This document shows, piece by piece, positions 1 to 8,835 of a DNA stretch of 64,000 nt. The notes beneath the pieces are model-generated. The model saw nothing but the letters and a program-made list of their open reading frames with translations, made no database searches and had not been told where the DNA came from. The first letter of the stretch is position 1. Every line of letters begins with the position of its first letter. The stretch comes from Jidongwangia harbinensis. Lineage in GTDB: Bacteria > Actinomycetota > Actinomycetes > Mycobacteriales > Micromonosporaceae. The position numbers and the translations under genes are program-made. The stretch lies in the NCBI RefSeq assembly GCF_020216025.1, contig NZ_JAIWNC010000002.1, positions 372,001 through 436,000 on the forward strand. The letters are read 5' to 3'.

Positions 1-525
1 AACCTGCTCACCCTGCTCGCCGCGGCCGGCCTCGCCGGTTGCGCCGCCGCGCCGGAGCGCCCGGAGTACAACGACACCGACGTGATGTTCCTCCAGATGA
101 GCCTGGAACACGCCCGCCAGGGCGAGCCGGTGGTCGCCCTCGCCGCGACCCGGGCCACCGACCCCGCGGTACGCCGGACCGCCGCCGACCTGCGGGCACG
201 GTGGCGTACCGAGGCGGCCACCATGCGCGAGTGGCTGACCGCGTGGCAGCGGCCGGTGTCGCCCGGACCCGATCCGGGCGCCCACGCCGGGCACGGTGAC
301 CTGCACTCGGTGCGGGCATCGGACCTGGCCGAGCTGCGCGCCGCCGCCGGGGCCGCCTTCGACCGCACCGCGCTCAGCCTGCTCCTCGGCCACCTGCACA
401 ACAGCGTGGCGACCGCCCGGATGGAGACGTCCGGCGGCCGCTACCCGCCCGCGCTGAACCTGGCCGCCGACCTGACCCGCACCCGCCAGGCACAGATCCG
501 GCGCCTGCTCGCCCTGGCCGGCTGA
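1..525 (+). CDS. DUF305-like lipoprotein, 5' end cut off by window
   Basis: The open frame runs in from the window edge, so the true start is missing; 174 residues are visible. The visible N-terminus is hydrophobic and ends in a lipobox (LAGC), indicating a lipoprotein anchored outside the membrane. The rest is a four-helix-type domain with the DUF305 pattern (MFLQMSLEHA near residue 32, a second half beginning near GAAFDRTALSLLL). Known DUF305 proteins carry paired histidines in each half (an HHxQ-like and an HHxGA-like motif) thought to bind metal. Here the first reads EHARQG and the second GHLHNS, so the metal site looks partly lost. A tyrosine- and acid-containing linker follows the lipobox. 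The downstream gene has its own promoter, so this is probably the last gene of an upstream unit. Family assignment is moderately secure; function unknown. Confidence 0.7.
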   Translation, partial: NLLTLLAAAGLAGCAAAPERPEYNDTDVMFLQMSLEHARQGEPVVALAATRATDPAVRRTAADLRARWRTEAATMREWLTAWQRPVSPGPDPGAHAGHGDLHSVRASDLAELRAAAGAAFDRTALSLLLGHLHNSVATARMETSGGRYPPALNLAADLTRTRQAQIRRLLALAG

Positions 526-542
526 CCCGGCCCGCGCCGGCC

Positions 543-568
543 CTCAGTTCGCGCCCGCCCGCGCCGAA
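543..568 (+). promoter_or_regulatory. FliA-like promoter upstream of GGDEF gene
   Basis: CTCA at 543-546, a 16-nt spacer, then GCCGAA at 563-568. This matches the FliA (sigma-28 family) consensus CTCA(N15-17)GCCGAA that I recall being reported for Actinoplanes missouriensis flagellar genes. The ATG at 605 lies about 36 nt past the -10 element. Two further sites of the same form occur near 59.8 kb. Confidence 0.55.
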
Positions 569-604
569 GGGAAGCCCGGAGCGCCGGGTCGGCGGAGGGA
601 CGGG

Positions 605-2227
605 ATGACGGACGGATCAGCGCTGGTGCCCGTGTCGCCGTACGGGCCGTTCATCGAGCTCGCACTGACCGTGCACGAGCTGGCCGGCAACGGCCGGTTC
701 GCCGAGGCGATCGCCGCCGCGAACGAGTTCCAGGCGATCGCGCGCGCGTTCGGCGACGAGAAGACCGTCGATTTCCTGATCCAGGGCCGGATGTTCGCTC
801 ACCAGTACCACGGCGACTTCGCCGGCGCGATGGCGGTGGGACTGGGACTGCTGGACCGGCAACGGGCCGCCGGCAACGTGCTGGGCGAGGCCAAGACGCT
901 GGCCGACCTGGCCCAGCTGGGTGTGCAGAGCAACCGGACCGCCCAGGGCATCCTGCACCTGGCGCGCGCCGGGCTGCTGCTCGAGACCACGTCCCGGCGC
1001 AACGAGCGGTACGCCTCCGCGCTCGCCGCGTACGGCCAGGCGGCGAACACGGCCGGGCTGTACGAGGTGGCCGCCGCCGCGTACGAGCAGGTGCTGGCGG
1101 AGCACGCGGCGTACGCGTCGTCGCCCGGCAGCTACCTGGCACACCGCTACCTGGAGCTCCTGCTCACCTGGGGTTTCCGCCTGGACCACCTGGGCCACGG
1201 TCTGGAGGCCGGCTTCCGGTTGCGCCGGGCCGTGGCGGTCGCCTCGGGCTGGCTGGCGGAGCACCCGGGTACCGGCCCGGACGGTGCGCCGGGACCGGTG
1301 GACACCTGGGAGATCCGGGCGGTCCTGGCGCTGGCCCGGGCCAAGCTCGGTGAGGCCGGCGAGGCGACGGCGCTCGCCGCCCCGCTCGTCCTGCCGCTGC
1401 GGGAACACCGGCTCGCCGGCGGCGCCTGGGCCGTGCACCTGGCCCTCGGCATCGCGCACCGCAGGCTCGGCGACCACCCGGCCGCCCGCCGCGAACTGCT
1501 CGCCGCCCGGGACTGGTGCGGCCTCGGCGGCTGGGCCGACGACGAGCTGATCGTCGCGCACGAACTGGCCGTGCTCGCCGCCCAGGCGGACGGCGGCCCG
1601 GCGGCCCGGGACCTGCTCGCCGCGCTGGACGTGCAGAACCGCCTGCTCGGGCGGCAGCGCATGCAGCAACTGACGGCGCTGCACCACGCCCGCGACCGCG
1701 AGGAACTCGCGCTGGAACGGGCCGGTACGCAGGCCGCGCTGCTCCGCGACCCACTCACCGGACTGGGCAACCGCCGCCAGTTCGACCAGCTGATGACGGA
1801 GCTGGACACCGGCGCGGCGGCCGGGCCGGTGAGCCTGCTCATCCTCGACGTGGACAAGTTCAAGGCGGTCAACGACACCTACTCGCACACCGCCGGCGAC
1901 GCCCTGCTGCGCCGGATCGGCGCCGTGCTGGCCGCCTGCTGCCGCACCGGACAGGACGTCCCGATCCGGTACGCCGGTGACGAGTTCACCATCTTCTGCT
2001 ACGCCGACCTGCCGGCCGCGGTCGAGGTGGCCGAGCGGATCCGGGCCGCCGTGGCGGGCGCCGAGGTCGACGGGATCGCGCCCGGCGCCCCGGTGTCGGT
2101 GAGCATCGGCGTCGCGGCGCGCGCCGACGGGATGACCGCCGCGGAGCTGTTCCAGGCGGCGGACGCGAACCTCTATCGCGCCAAGCGCGGCGGCCGGAAC
2201 CGGGTCGCGGCGAGCGCCGCCGACTGA
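605..2227 (+). CDS. Helical-repeat (TPR-like) GGDEF diguanylate cyclase
   Basis: 540 residues, no signal peptide or membrane segment, so cytoplasmic. Residues ~1-360 are alanine/leucine-rich helical pairs of TPR type; residues ~375-535 form a GGDEF domain, beginning with DPLTGLGNRRQFDQL and containing DVDKFKAVNDTYSH (metal-binding Asp) and the active-site loop AGDEF near residue 457. AGDEF replaces GGDEF, a change tolerated in some active cyclases. The residues where an RxxD inhibitory site would sit read TGQD, so classical product inhibition is unlikely. A GGAGG ribosome site precedes the ATG. No EAL domain follows. The expected role is c-di-GMP synthesis controlled by a protein partner that binds the helical repeats. 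The FliA-like promoter at 543-568 suggests expression with motility genes (inference). Confidence 0.85.
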   Translation: MTDGSALVPVSPYGPFIELALTVHELAGNGRFAEAIAAANEFQAIARAFGDEKTVDFLIQGRMFAHQYHGDFAGAMAVGLGLLDRQRAAGNVLGEAKTLADLAQLGVQSNRTAQGILHLARAGLLLETTSRRNERYASALAAYGQAANTAGLYEVAAAAYEQVLAEHAAYASSPGSYLAHRYLELLLTWGFRLDHLGHGLEAGFRLRRAVAVASGWLAEHPGTGPDGAPGPVDTWEIRAVLALARAKLGEAGEATALAAPLVLPLREHRLAGGAWAVHLALGIAHRRLGDHPAARRELLAARDWCGLGGWADDELIVAHELAVLAAQADGGPAARDLLAALDVQNRLLGRQRMQQLTALHHARDREELALERAGTQAALLRDPLTGLGNRRQFDQLMTELDTGAAAGPVSLLILDVDKFKAVNDTYSHTAGDALLRRIGAVLAACCRTGQDVPIRYAGDEFTIFCYADLPAAVEVAERIRAAVAGAEVDGIAPGAPVSVSIGVAARADGMTAAELFQAADANLYRAKRGGRNRVAASAAD

Positions 2228-2299
2228 CGCCCGCCGCCCGTGCCGCACTGCGGACAATCCGGTCGCCGGGCGGCATCCGTCCCGGCTACCGTGCCTGGC

Positions 2300-2830
2300 A
2301 TGCCCGAGCTGATCACCCCCACCGCCCGCCTGCACCGGCAGTGGCTCGACGCCCGCGACGACTGGGGCCGCGGCGTGCACCAGGACGGCTCCGGCCTGCG
2401 CGCCGACGACGAGGTGGACTCGGCCGACGGCTTCGCCGCCTGGGTGGACCGGATCACCGCCGAATCGGACCCGGAGCGGCCGCCGGCCGAGGGACGGGTG
2501 CCGTGCACGTACTGGTGGATCGCCGAGGGCGACACCGTCCTCGGCTCGATCTCGCTGCGCCACGAACTCAACGATTTCCTGCTCCGGGCCGGCGGGCACA
2601 TCGGGTACGGCGTGCGGCCGTCGGCCCGGCGTCGTGGGCTGGCCGGGTACGCGCTGGGCGTCGTGCTCGGACACGCCCGCGAGCGGGGCCTGGACCGGGT
2701 GCTGATCACCTGCCACGAGACCAACGAGGGGTCCCGGCGCACGATCGAGCGCCACGGCGGTGTGCTGGAGGACGTCCGCGACACCGAACTGGGCCGCACC
2801 CGCCGCTACTGGATCGCCCTGCGCGCCTGA
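2300..2830 (+). CDS. GNAT family N-acetyltransferase
   Basis: 176 residues. The internal ATG at 2300 (MPELITPT) is chosen over an upstream GTG because homologues of this type begin just before the first beta strand. The acetyl-CoA binding pattern is visible as GYGVRPSARRRGLAG (motif A, residues ~103-117, R-x-x-G-x-A/G-type loop), followed by the TCHETNEGSRRTIERHGG segment typical of the C-terminal half. FWRH-like substrates cannot be predicted; relatives acetylate amino groups of small molecules or proteins. It is followed, tail to tail with 3 nt spacing, by the response regulator on the other strand. Family assignment is secure, substrate unknown. Confidence 0.85.
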   Translation: MPELITPTARLHRQWLDARDDWGRGVHQDGSGLRADDEVDSADGFAAWVDRITAESDPERPPAEGRVPCTYWWIAEGDTVLGSISLRHELNDFLLRAGGHIGYGVRPSARRRGLAGYALGVVLGHARERGLDRVLITCHETNEGSRRTIERHGGVLEDVRDTELGRTRRYWIALRA

Positions 2831-2833
2831 GGT

Positions 2834-3475
2834 TCAGCCGACCAGGCGGCGTTCCCAGGCCCAGGCCGCGATCTCCACCCGGTTCCGGGCGCCCAGCTTG
2901 GTCTGCACACTGCCCAGGTGGGTCTTCACCGTGCCCACCGAGATGAACAGCTGCGTGGCGATCTCCGCGTTGGTCAGCCCGCGGGCGGCCAGTTTCACCA
3001 CGTCCAGTTCGCGCGGCGACAGGCCGCCGTCGTCGATGCCGCCGGGCGCCGGCGGGCTCAGGTGTTCCAGCAGCCGGACCGTGATCGACGGGCTGATCAG
3101 GGCGTCCCCGGACACCGCCGCGCGGACCGCCTCGACCAGCAGCGCCGGGCCGGAGTCCTTGAGCAGGAACCCGGCGGCGCCGTTGCGCAGCGCGGTGTGC
3201 ACGTACTCGTCGAGGTCGAACGTGGTGACCACGACGACCCTGACCGGTTCGGCCACGCCCGGTCCGGCCAGCAGCCGCAACGCCTCCAGACCGTCCATCT
3301 TGGGCATCCGGATGTCGAACAGCGCCACGTCCGGCTTCAGCCGGCGGGCCAGCGCCACCGCCTCGACGCCGTCGGCCGCCTCACCGACCAGCTCCATGTC
3401 CGGCTGCGCGCCGATGATCATGCCGAAGCCGGTCCGGACCATCGCCTGATCATCGGCGATCAGAACCCGGATCAC
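2834..3475 (-). CDS. NarL/LuxR-family response regulator
   Basis: 213 residues starting at a GTG (MIRVLIADDQ). The receiver domain has the acidic pair DD at 8-9, phospho-acceptor Asp54 in ALFDIRMP, a conserved Thr in VVVVTTFD and Lys in LLKDSG. The C-terminal LuxR-type helix-turn-helix (about residues 150-212) contains LSPRELDVVKLAARGLTNAEI and ISVGTVKTHLGSV. It lies 32 nt downstream of the sensor kinase gene, so the two form an operon and a two-component pair. The pair is divergent from an ABC exporter operon 148 nt upstream of the kinase gene, which makes that exporter the obvious regulatory target (inference by position). Confidence 0.93.
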   Translation of the reverse strand: MIRVLIADDQAMVRTGFGMIIGAQPDMELVGEAADGVEAVALARRLKPDVALFDIRMPKMDGLEALRLLAGPGVAEPVRVVVVTTFDLDEYVHTALRNGAAGFLLKDSGPALLVEAVRAAVSGDALISPSITVRLLEHLSPPAPGGIDDGGLSPRELDVVKLAARGLTNAEIATQLFISVGTVKTHLGSVQTKLGARNRVEIAAWAWERRLVG

Positions 3476-3507
3476 CCGGTCACCTCGACCATGAGTATGC
3501 CTCCGCC

Positions 3508-4668
3508 TCATCCGCCGAGCGGCAGTGCCGCGTCGACCACCCAACCGCCCTCGATGCCCGGCCCCGCGGTGATCCGTCCGCCGACCGCGCGGACCCGCTC
3601 GGTCAGGCCCACGAGACCGTACCCCGGCCGGTCGCGCGGCGTCGCGGTGCGGGGTGGCGCGCCGTCGTTGGCCACCCGGACCAACAACCATTCCGGGGTA
3701 CGCCGGACCCACACGTCCGCCACCCGGGCGTCCGGGGCGTGCTGCCGGATGTTGGTCAGCGCCTCCATCGCCACCCGGTACGCCGAGGTGGACACCTCCA
3801 CCGGCAGCCCGTGCACGTCGCCGTCGATGTGCAGCCGCGCCAGCGGTCCGCCGGCCGCGCTGAACTGGTCGACCAGCGTGGTCATCTCCAGCACACCGGC
3901 GATCGGGGCCAGCGGTGCGTCCGGTCGCGCCTGCGGGTCGCGCAGCACGCCGACCATCCGGCGCATCGACGCCATCGTCTCGGCGCCGGCGTTCTCGATC
4001 TGTTCCAGGGCCAGTAGCACCCGCTTGGGGTCCTCCTCGGCGATGTACCGCGCGCCCTGCGCCTGCACCACGATGCCGGTGACGTGGTGCGCGATGAAGT
4101 CGTGCAGGTCCCGGGCGAACTCGGCGCGCTGCTCGGCGCGGACCAGGTTCACCGCCCGCTGCCGGCCGGACTCGACGGTGCGCAGGTAGACGCCGCCGCC
4201 GATCGAAACGGCGGCGGCGAGGGCGAGCACCAGACCGCCGATGATGTACTGGTAGGTGAATCCGCCGCGCATCGGCAGCAGGCCCACCGCGGCCACGGTG
4301 GCCACCGCCGATCCGACCGCCCAGTGCGGGTGGCCCCGGCGGCACACCACGAACAGCACACCGAGCAGCCCGAGCGCCTCCGCGGTGCCGAAACTGCCGT
4401 CGGTTCCGCCGACCGCGGCCACCGCGAACGTCAGCAGCAACGAGCAGAGCGCCAGGACCAGTGCGACTTTCGGCAGCCGAGTGGAGTCCTGCCGGTGGCG
4501 CGGGAGCCAGACCACCGCGGTGGCGATCGCGGACAGCACGCCCAGCGGCCCCAGCGGGCCGGTCACCAGCCCGCCGGCCACGTCGATCAGCCCGAGCAGC
4601 GCCATCACGAACAGCAGCCCGAGCTGGCCGGCGTGGACGAGCAGGTCCCGGTTCCGTTGCGTCACCAT
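3508..4668 (-). CDS. Sensor histidine kinase, HisKA_3 type
   Basis: About 386 residues from ATG 4668 (MVTQRNRDLL); an upstream in-frame start at 4725 is possible but lacks support. Residues ~10-165 contain around five to six hydrophobic segments with short loops, so sensing is probably within the membrane. The HisKA_3 dimerisation helix carries FARDLHDFIAHHVTG with phospho-acceptor His near residue 189. The ATPase domain has TNIRQHAP (N box) and GYGLVGLTERVRAVGG (G box). It belongs to the class that phosphorylates NarL-type regulators, consistent with the regulator gene 32 nt downstream. The stimulus is unknown; the divergent FtsX-type exporter suggests cell-envelope stress or an antimicrobial compound. 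Confidence 0.92.
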   Translation of the reverse strand: MVTQRNRDLLVHAGQLGLLFVMALLGLIDVAGGLVTGPLGPLGVLSAIATAVVWLPRHRQDSTRLPKVALVLALCSLLLTFAVAAVGGTDGSFGTAEALGLLGVLFVVCRRGHPHWAVGSAVATVAAVGLLPMRGGFTYQYIIGGLVLALAAAVSIGGGVYLRTVESGRQRAVNLVRAEQRAEFARDLHDFIAHHVTGIVVQAQGARYIAEEDPKRVLLALEQIENAGAETMASMRRMVGVLRDPQARPDAPLAPIAGVLEMTTLVDQFSAAGGPLARLHIDGDVHGLPVEVSTSAYRVAMEALTNIRQHAPDARVADVWVRRTPEWLLVRVANDGAPPRTATPRDRPGYGLVGLTERVRAVGGRITAGPGIEGGWVVDAALPLGG

Positions 4669-4815
4669 CGTGACCCAGCGTATGCGGTGGTCAACACGTT
4701 CCCATCGGCCGAAAGACAGATCCACGACGGTCGGTGTCCCTCACCTCGGACCGATGCGCCGGGTGCTTCCCGACCTTCAGGATTCCCCCAGGTTTCCGAC
4801 GGAAGAGGACACACG

Positions 4816-5585
<770 letters not shown>

Positions 5586-5589
<4 letters not shown>

Positions 5590-8132
5590 ACACGGTCCTG
5601 CGTACCCAGCTCAGCGGCGTCGCCCGGCGCCCCACCCGGCTCCTGCTCACCGGCCTGGCCGTGCTGGTCGCCTCGTTCGTGGTGTTCACCGCCGTGCTGG
5701 CCCAGCAGATCATCGAGCGCAGCGTGCTGAACGGGCTCAGCGGCACGCCCGAGGCGGTCGACCTGGTGGTGCAGAACGGCGCCGTCGGTACCGGCGAACT
5801 GAAGAAGATCGGCAAGCTGCCGGGGGTGGCCGAGGCGGTCGGCCGGGTCTCGGTGGGCGCCACCGTCGGTGGGCAGTATCTGGACCTGAGCTCCGATCCG
5901 GGCAGCGGTCCGCTGGCCCAGGCCACGGTGCTCTCCGGGCGGTATCCGTCGGCGCCGGGCGAGGTCGCGGTCAGCACGCGCACCGCGGAGCGGATGGGTC
6001 TGCTGGTCGGCACGAAATTCTCGATGATCACCCGCTGGTCCGACGACGGCAAGGCGGAGAAGCCCGTCCGGGCGACCGTCACCGGCCTGGTCGACACCGG
6101 CGAGGACTACGGCTCCTCGGCCTATGCGCCGCAGGCCACGGTGAGCGCGTTGGTCGGCGAGGGCGCCCTGAGCCGGATCGACGTGCGGCTGGCGGCCGGC
6201 GCCGCACCGGACGAGGTGCGGTCCGCGGTGACGACGATCCTCTCCGCGGTGCCGGTGAGCCCGGTGTCCGGCGAGCGGGCGACGGTCGACAGCGGGGCGG
6301 AGGTCCGCCGGCAGGAGGCCGAGGCCGCGGTCAGCGACATCAACGACGTGTTCGCCATGGTGGCGATGTTCGTCGCGATCGCGGTGGTGGCCGCGGGTCT
6401 GGTCGCCACGTCGACGTTCCGGATCGTCTTCGCCCAGCGGATGCGCCAGCTCGCCCTGCTGCGCGCGGTCGGCGCCGGGCGCGGCGCGATCACCCGGTCG
6501 CTCGCCGTCGAGGGTGCGCTCACCGGACTGGTCGCCGGCGGGGTCGGGGTGCTCGTGGCGCTGGCCGTGGGACACGCCGTGCCGCCGATCGCCCGGGCGT
6601 CCGGTGCGGAGCTGGCGTCGCCGGGACTGCCGGTGGTGGCCGCGCTCGCCGTGGTCGCGCTGGCCGTGCTGATCACGGTGTTCGCGGTGCTGGCGCCGGC
6701 CGTCTCGGCGGCCCGGGTCGCGCCGCTGGAGGCGCTGCGCTCCTCCAGCACGGCCGGCGGCCGGCGCGACATCGGCGTGCTGCGCTGGATCACCGGCCTG
6801 CTGTTCGTCGCGGGTGCGGCGGGCCTCGGCGCCGTGGTGGTGAGCAGCCTGCCCGAACCGGACGCCGAGAACTACGACCCGCTGCCCATGCTGTTCGCGG
6901 TCGTGGGCTCGGCCGGTCTGGCGTTCTTCGCCCTGATCGCGCTCGGGCCGGTGCTGGTCCGGCCGATTCTGTGGCTGGTCGGCTGGCCGCTGCGCCGGCT
7001 CGGTCCGGTGGGCCGGCTGGCGGTCGGCGGGGTCGGCGGTGCGCCGCGCCGGGCGGCCGCGGTGTCGGTGGTGGTCGCGCTCGGCGTCAGCCTGATCGCC
7101 GGGGTGCTGGTGTCCGGCGCGTCGGTGCGGGTGCTGGCCGAGCGGGAGATGGCCTCCGCCGTGCCCGCCGACTTCGAACTGGCCGCCTCGGCGGAGGCCC
7201 GGCTCGGCACCGCGATGGTGGAGCAGGCCCGGGCCCGTGCCGAACTCGCCCACGTGACGCCGTACCGGCGGCTGAGCGAGCTGACCGTCGGCGACTCGAC
7301 GATTCCGCAGGACGCCAACGACCTGACCATGAGCGCGCTGCCGGCACTGGCGAAGCTGGACGTGACGGCCGGCTCCTGGCGGGACATCGGACCCGGCACG
7401 GTCGTGCTGTCCGGCTTCACCGCGGACGACACCGGGCTGCGCGTGGGTGACCGGACCGAGGTCCGCGCCGGCGCCCGGAAGGTGTCGGTCACCGTGGTCG
7501 GGGTGCTGCCGGACTCCGCGCCGCTGAACTCCGGCCTGGTGCTGAACGCCGCCGACCTGACCCGGCTGGGCGCGACCGGCAACCGGTACTCCGGTCTGCT
7601 CGCCGACGCCGCGCAGGGCGGCGAACAGGGCCGCAACGAGGGCCAGAAGGCGCTCCAGCAGGTCACCGGCGGGCAGACCGGCCTGGGCGTCGTGGTGCTG
7701 GCCGACCAGCGCGACGAGTTCGACCAGGTGCTCACCGTGGTGCTGCTGATCGCGGTCGGGCTGATCAGCCTCACCGTGCTCATCGCGGTGGTCGGCGTCG
7801 GCACCACCACCGCGCTGTCGGTGGTGGAACGGGTCCGCGAGTCCGGCCTGCTGCGCGCGGTCGGGCTGTCCCGGGGCGGGCTGCGCGCGATGCTCACCGC
7901 GGAGTCCAGCCTGTACGGCGTCGTCGGCGCCACCCTCGGGCTGCTGCTCGGCGTGCCGTACGCCTGGCTGTCGATCAAGGCCCTCGGCGTGAACGCGCCG
8001 CTGGCCCTGCCGGTCTGGCAACTGGCGGCGGTGTTCGCCGCGCTGGTGACGTTCACCGCGCTGGCCGGGGTGCTGCCGGCCCGCCGGGCGGCCCGGGTCA
8101 GCCCGGTCGCCGCGCTCGGCACCGACACCTGA
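5586..8132 (+). CDS. FtsX-type ABC transporter permease (two FtsX domains)
   Basis: 848 residues. A first membrane helix (RLLLTGLAVLVASFVVFTA) is followed by a large extracellular domain (~residues 45-250), a three-helix FtsX block (~250-370), helices near 395-500, a second extracellular domain (~520-720) and a C-terminal three-helix FtsX block ending near residue 848. This duplicated arrangement is typical of actinobacterial ABC-type exporters of antimicrobial peptides, lipoproteins or lipids. The conserved cytoplasmic loop RQLALLRAVGAGRGAI and its second copy RESGLLRAVGLSRGGL are the ATPase coupling helices. The start overlaps the ATPase stop. A strong hairpin immediately after the stop probably ends the operon. 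Substrate unknown. Confidence 0.92.
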
Positions 8133-8136
8133 GCGC

Positions 8137-8176
8137 CGGCGGCGGTGGCGGCACCCGGGGGCCGCCACCGCCGCCG
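8137..8176 (+). terminator. Strong hairpin after the ABC exporter operon
   Basis: Perfect 16-bp GC-only-plus-one-AT stem, arms 8137-8152 and 8161-8176, with an 8-nt loop. It starts 5 nt past the permease stop. There is no T-run, as usual in high-GC actinobacteria. It would separate the exporter operon from the acetyltransferase gene starting at 8191. Confidence 0.7.
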
Positions 8177-8190
8177 CATAGGGTGCGGGA

Positions 8191-8832
8191 GTGAGCTACT
8201 CCGACTGGCCGCTGTTCGACCTGCGGCTGCACTGCCGAGGTGTGGACCTGACCCCGGTCCGCGAGTCCGACCTGCCGGTCCTGGCCGCGCGGGAACCGGA
8301 CGACTACGAACCGGACCCACGGCTGTCCGCGCTGCCCGGGCTGGAGCCGGGGCCGGACCGCCGGCGGTTGTTCCACCAGGGCTACTGGCGGGCACTGGGC
8401 ACCTGGTCGCCGGAGTCGTGGGTGCTGCACCTGGCGGTCCGGCAGGACGGCGACCTGGTCGGCGTGCAGACGCTGGAGGGCGACGACTTCCCGGTGCTGC
8501 GTACCGTCGACTCCGCCTCCTGGCTGGTGCCCGCGGCCCGCGGCCGGGGGATCGGGGTGGCCATGCGGATGGCCGTGCTCGGCCTGGCGTTCGAGCATCT
8601 GGGTGCGGTCGCCGCGATCAGTTCGGCCCGGGCCGACAACCACCCGTCGCTGGGGGTGTCCCGGCGGATCGGCTACGCCGACAACGGCGTCGGCCTGGTC
8701 CATGCGCACGAGGGCGCGGTGCTGCTGCGGCACCTGCGGCTCACCGCCGACCGATGGCGCTCGTCCGGTCAGGCCGGCGAGGTGACCGTGCGGAACTTCC
8801 CGCCCTGCCGGCCGTGGTTCGGCCCGGCCTGA
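8191..8832 (+). CDS. GNAT family N-acetyltransferase (RimJ/RimL-like)
   Basis: 213 residues from GTG 8191. The N-terminal strand LTPVRESDLPVLAAREPDDYE and central VQTLEGDDFPVLRTVDSASWLVP match the RimJ/RimL-type acetyltransferase pattern, and RGRGIGVAMRMAVLGLAF is the acetyl-CoA pyrophosphate-binding loop (RGxGxG/A). The C-terminal SSARADNHPSLGVSRRIGY includes the N-x-x-S segment that closes the fold. Substrate unknown. The gene begins 14 nt after the hairpin that ends the exporter operon and finishes 3 nt before the minus-strand chemosensory operon, so it is likely monocistronic. No recognisable strong ribosome site precedes the GTG; a leaderless or weakly initiated transcript is possible. 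Confidence 0.85.
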   Translation: MSYSDWPLFDLRLHCRGVDLTPVRESDLPVLAAREPDDYEPDPRLSALPGLEPGPDRRRLFHQGYWRALGTWSPESWVLHLAVRQDGDLVGVQTLEGDDFPVLRTVDSASWLVPAARGRGIGVAMRMAVLGLAFEHLGAVAAISSARADNHPSLGVSRRIGYADNGVGLVHAHEGAVLLRHLRLTADRWRSSGQAGEVTVRNFPPCRPWFGPA

Positions 8833-8835
8833 TCC

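Noticed and set aside
617..2755. Very long open frame on the minus strand opposite the GGDEF and GNAT genes
   Set aside because: It is antisense to two well-supported genes, its translation is Arg/Gly/Val-rich without any recognisable domain, and long shadow frames are expected at this GC content.
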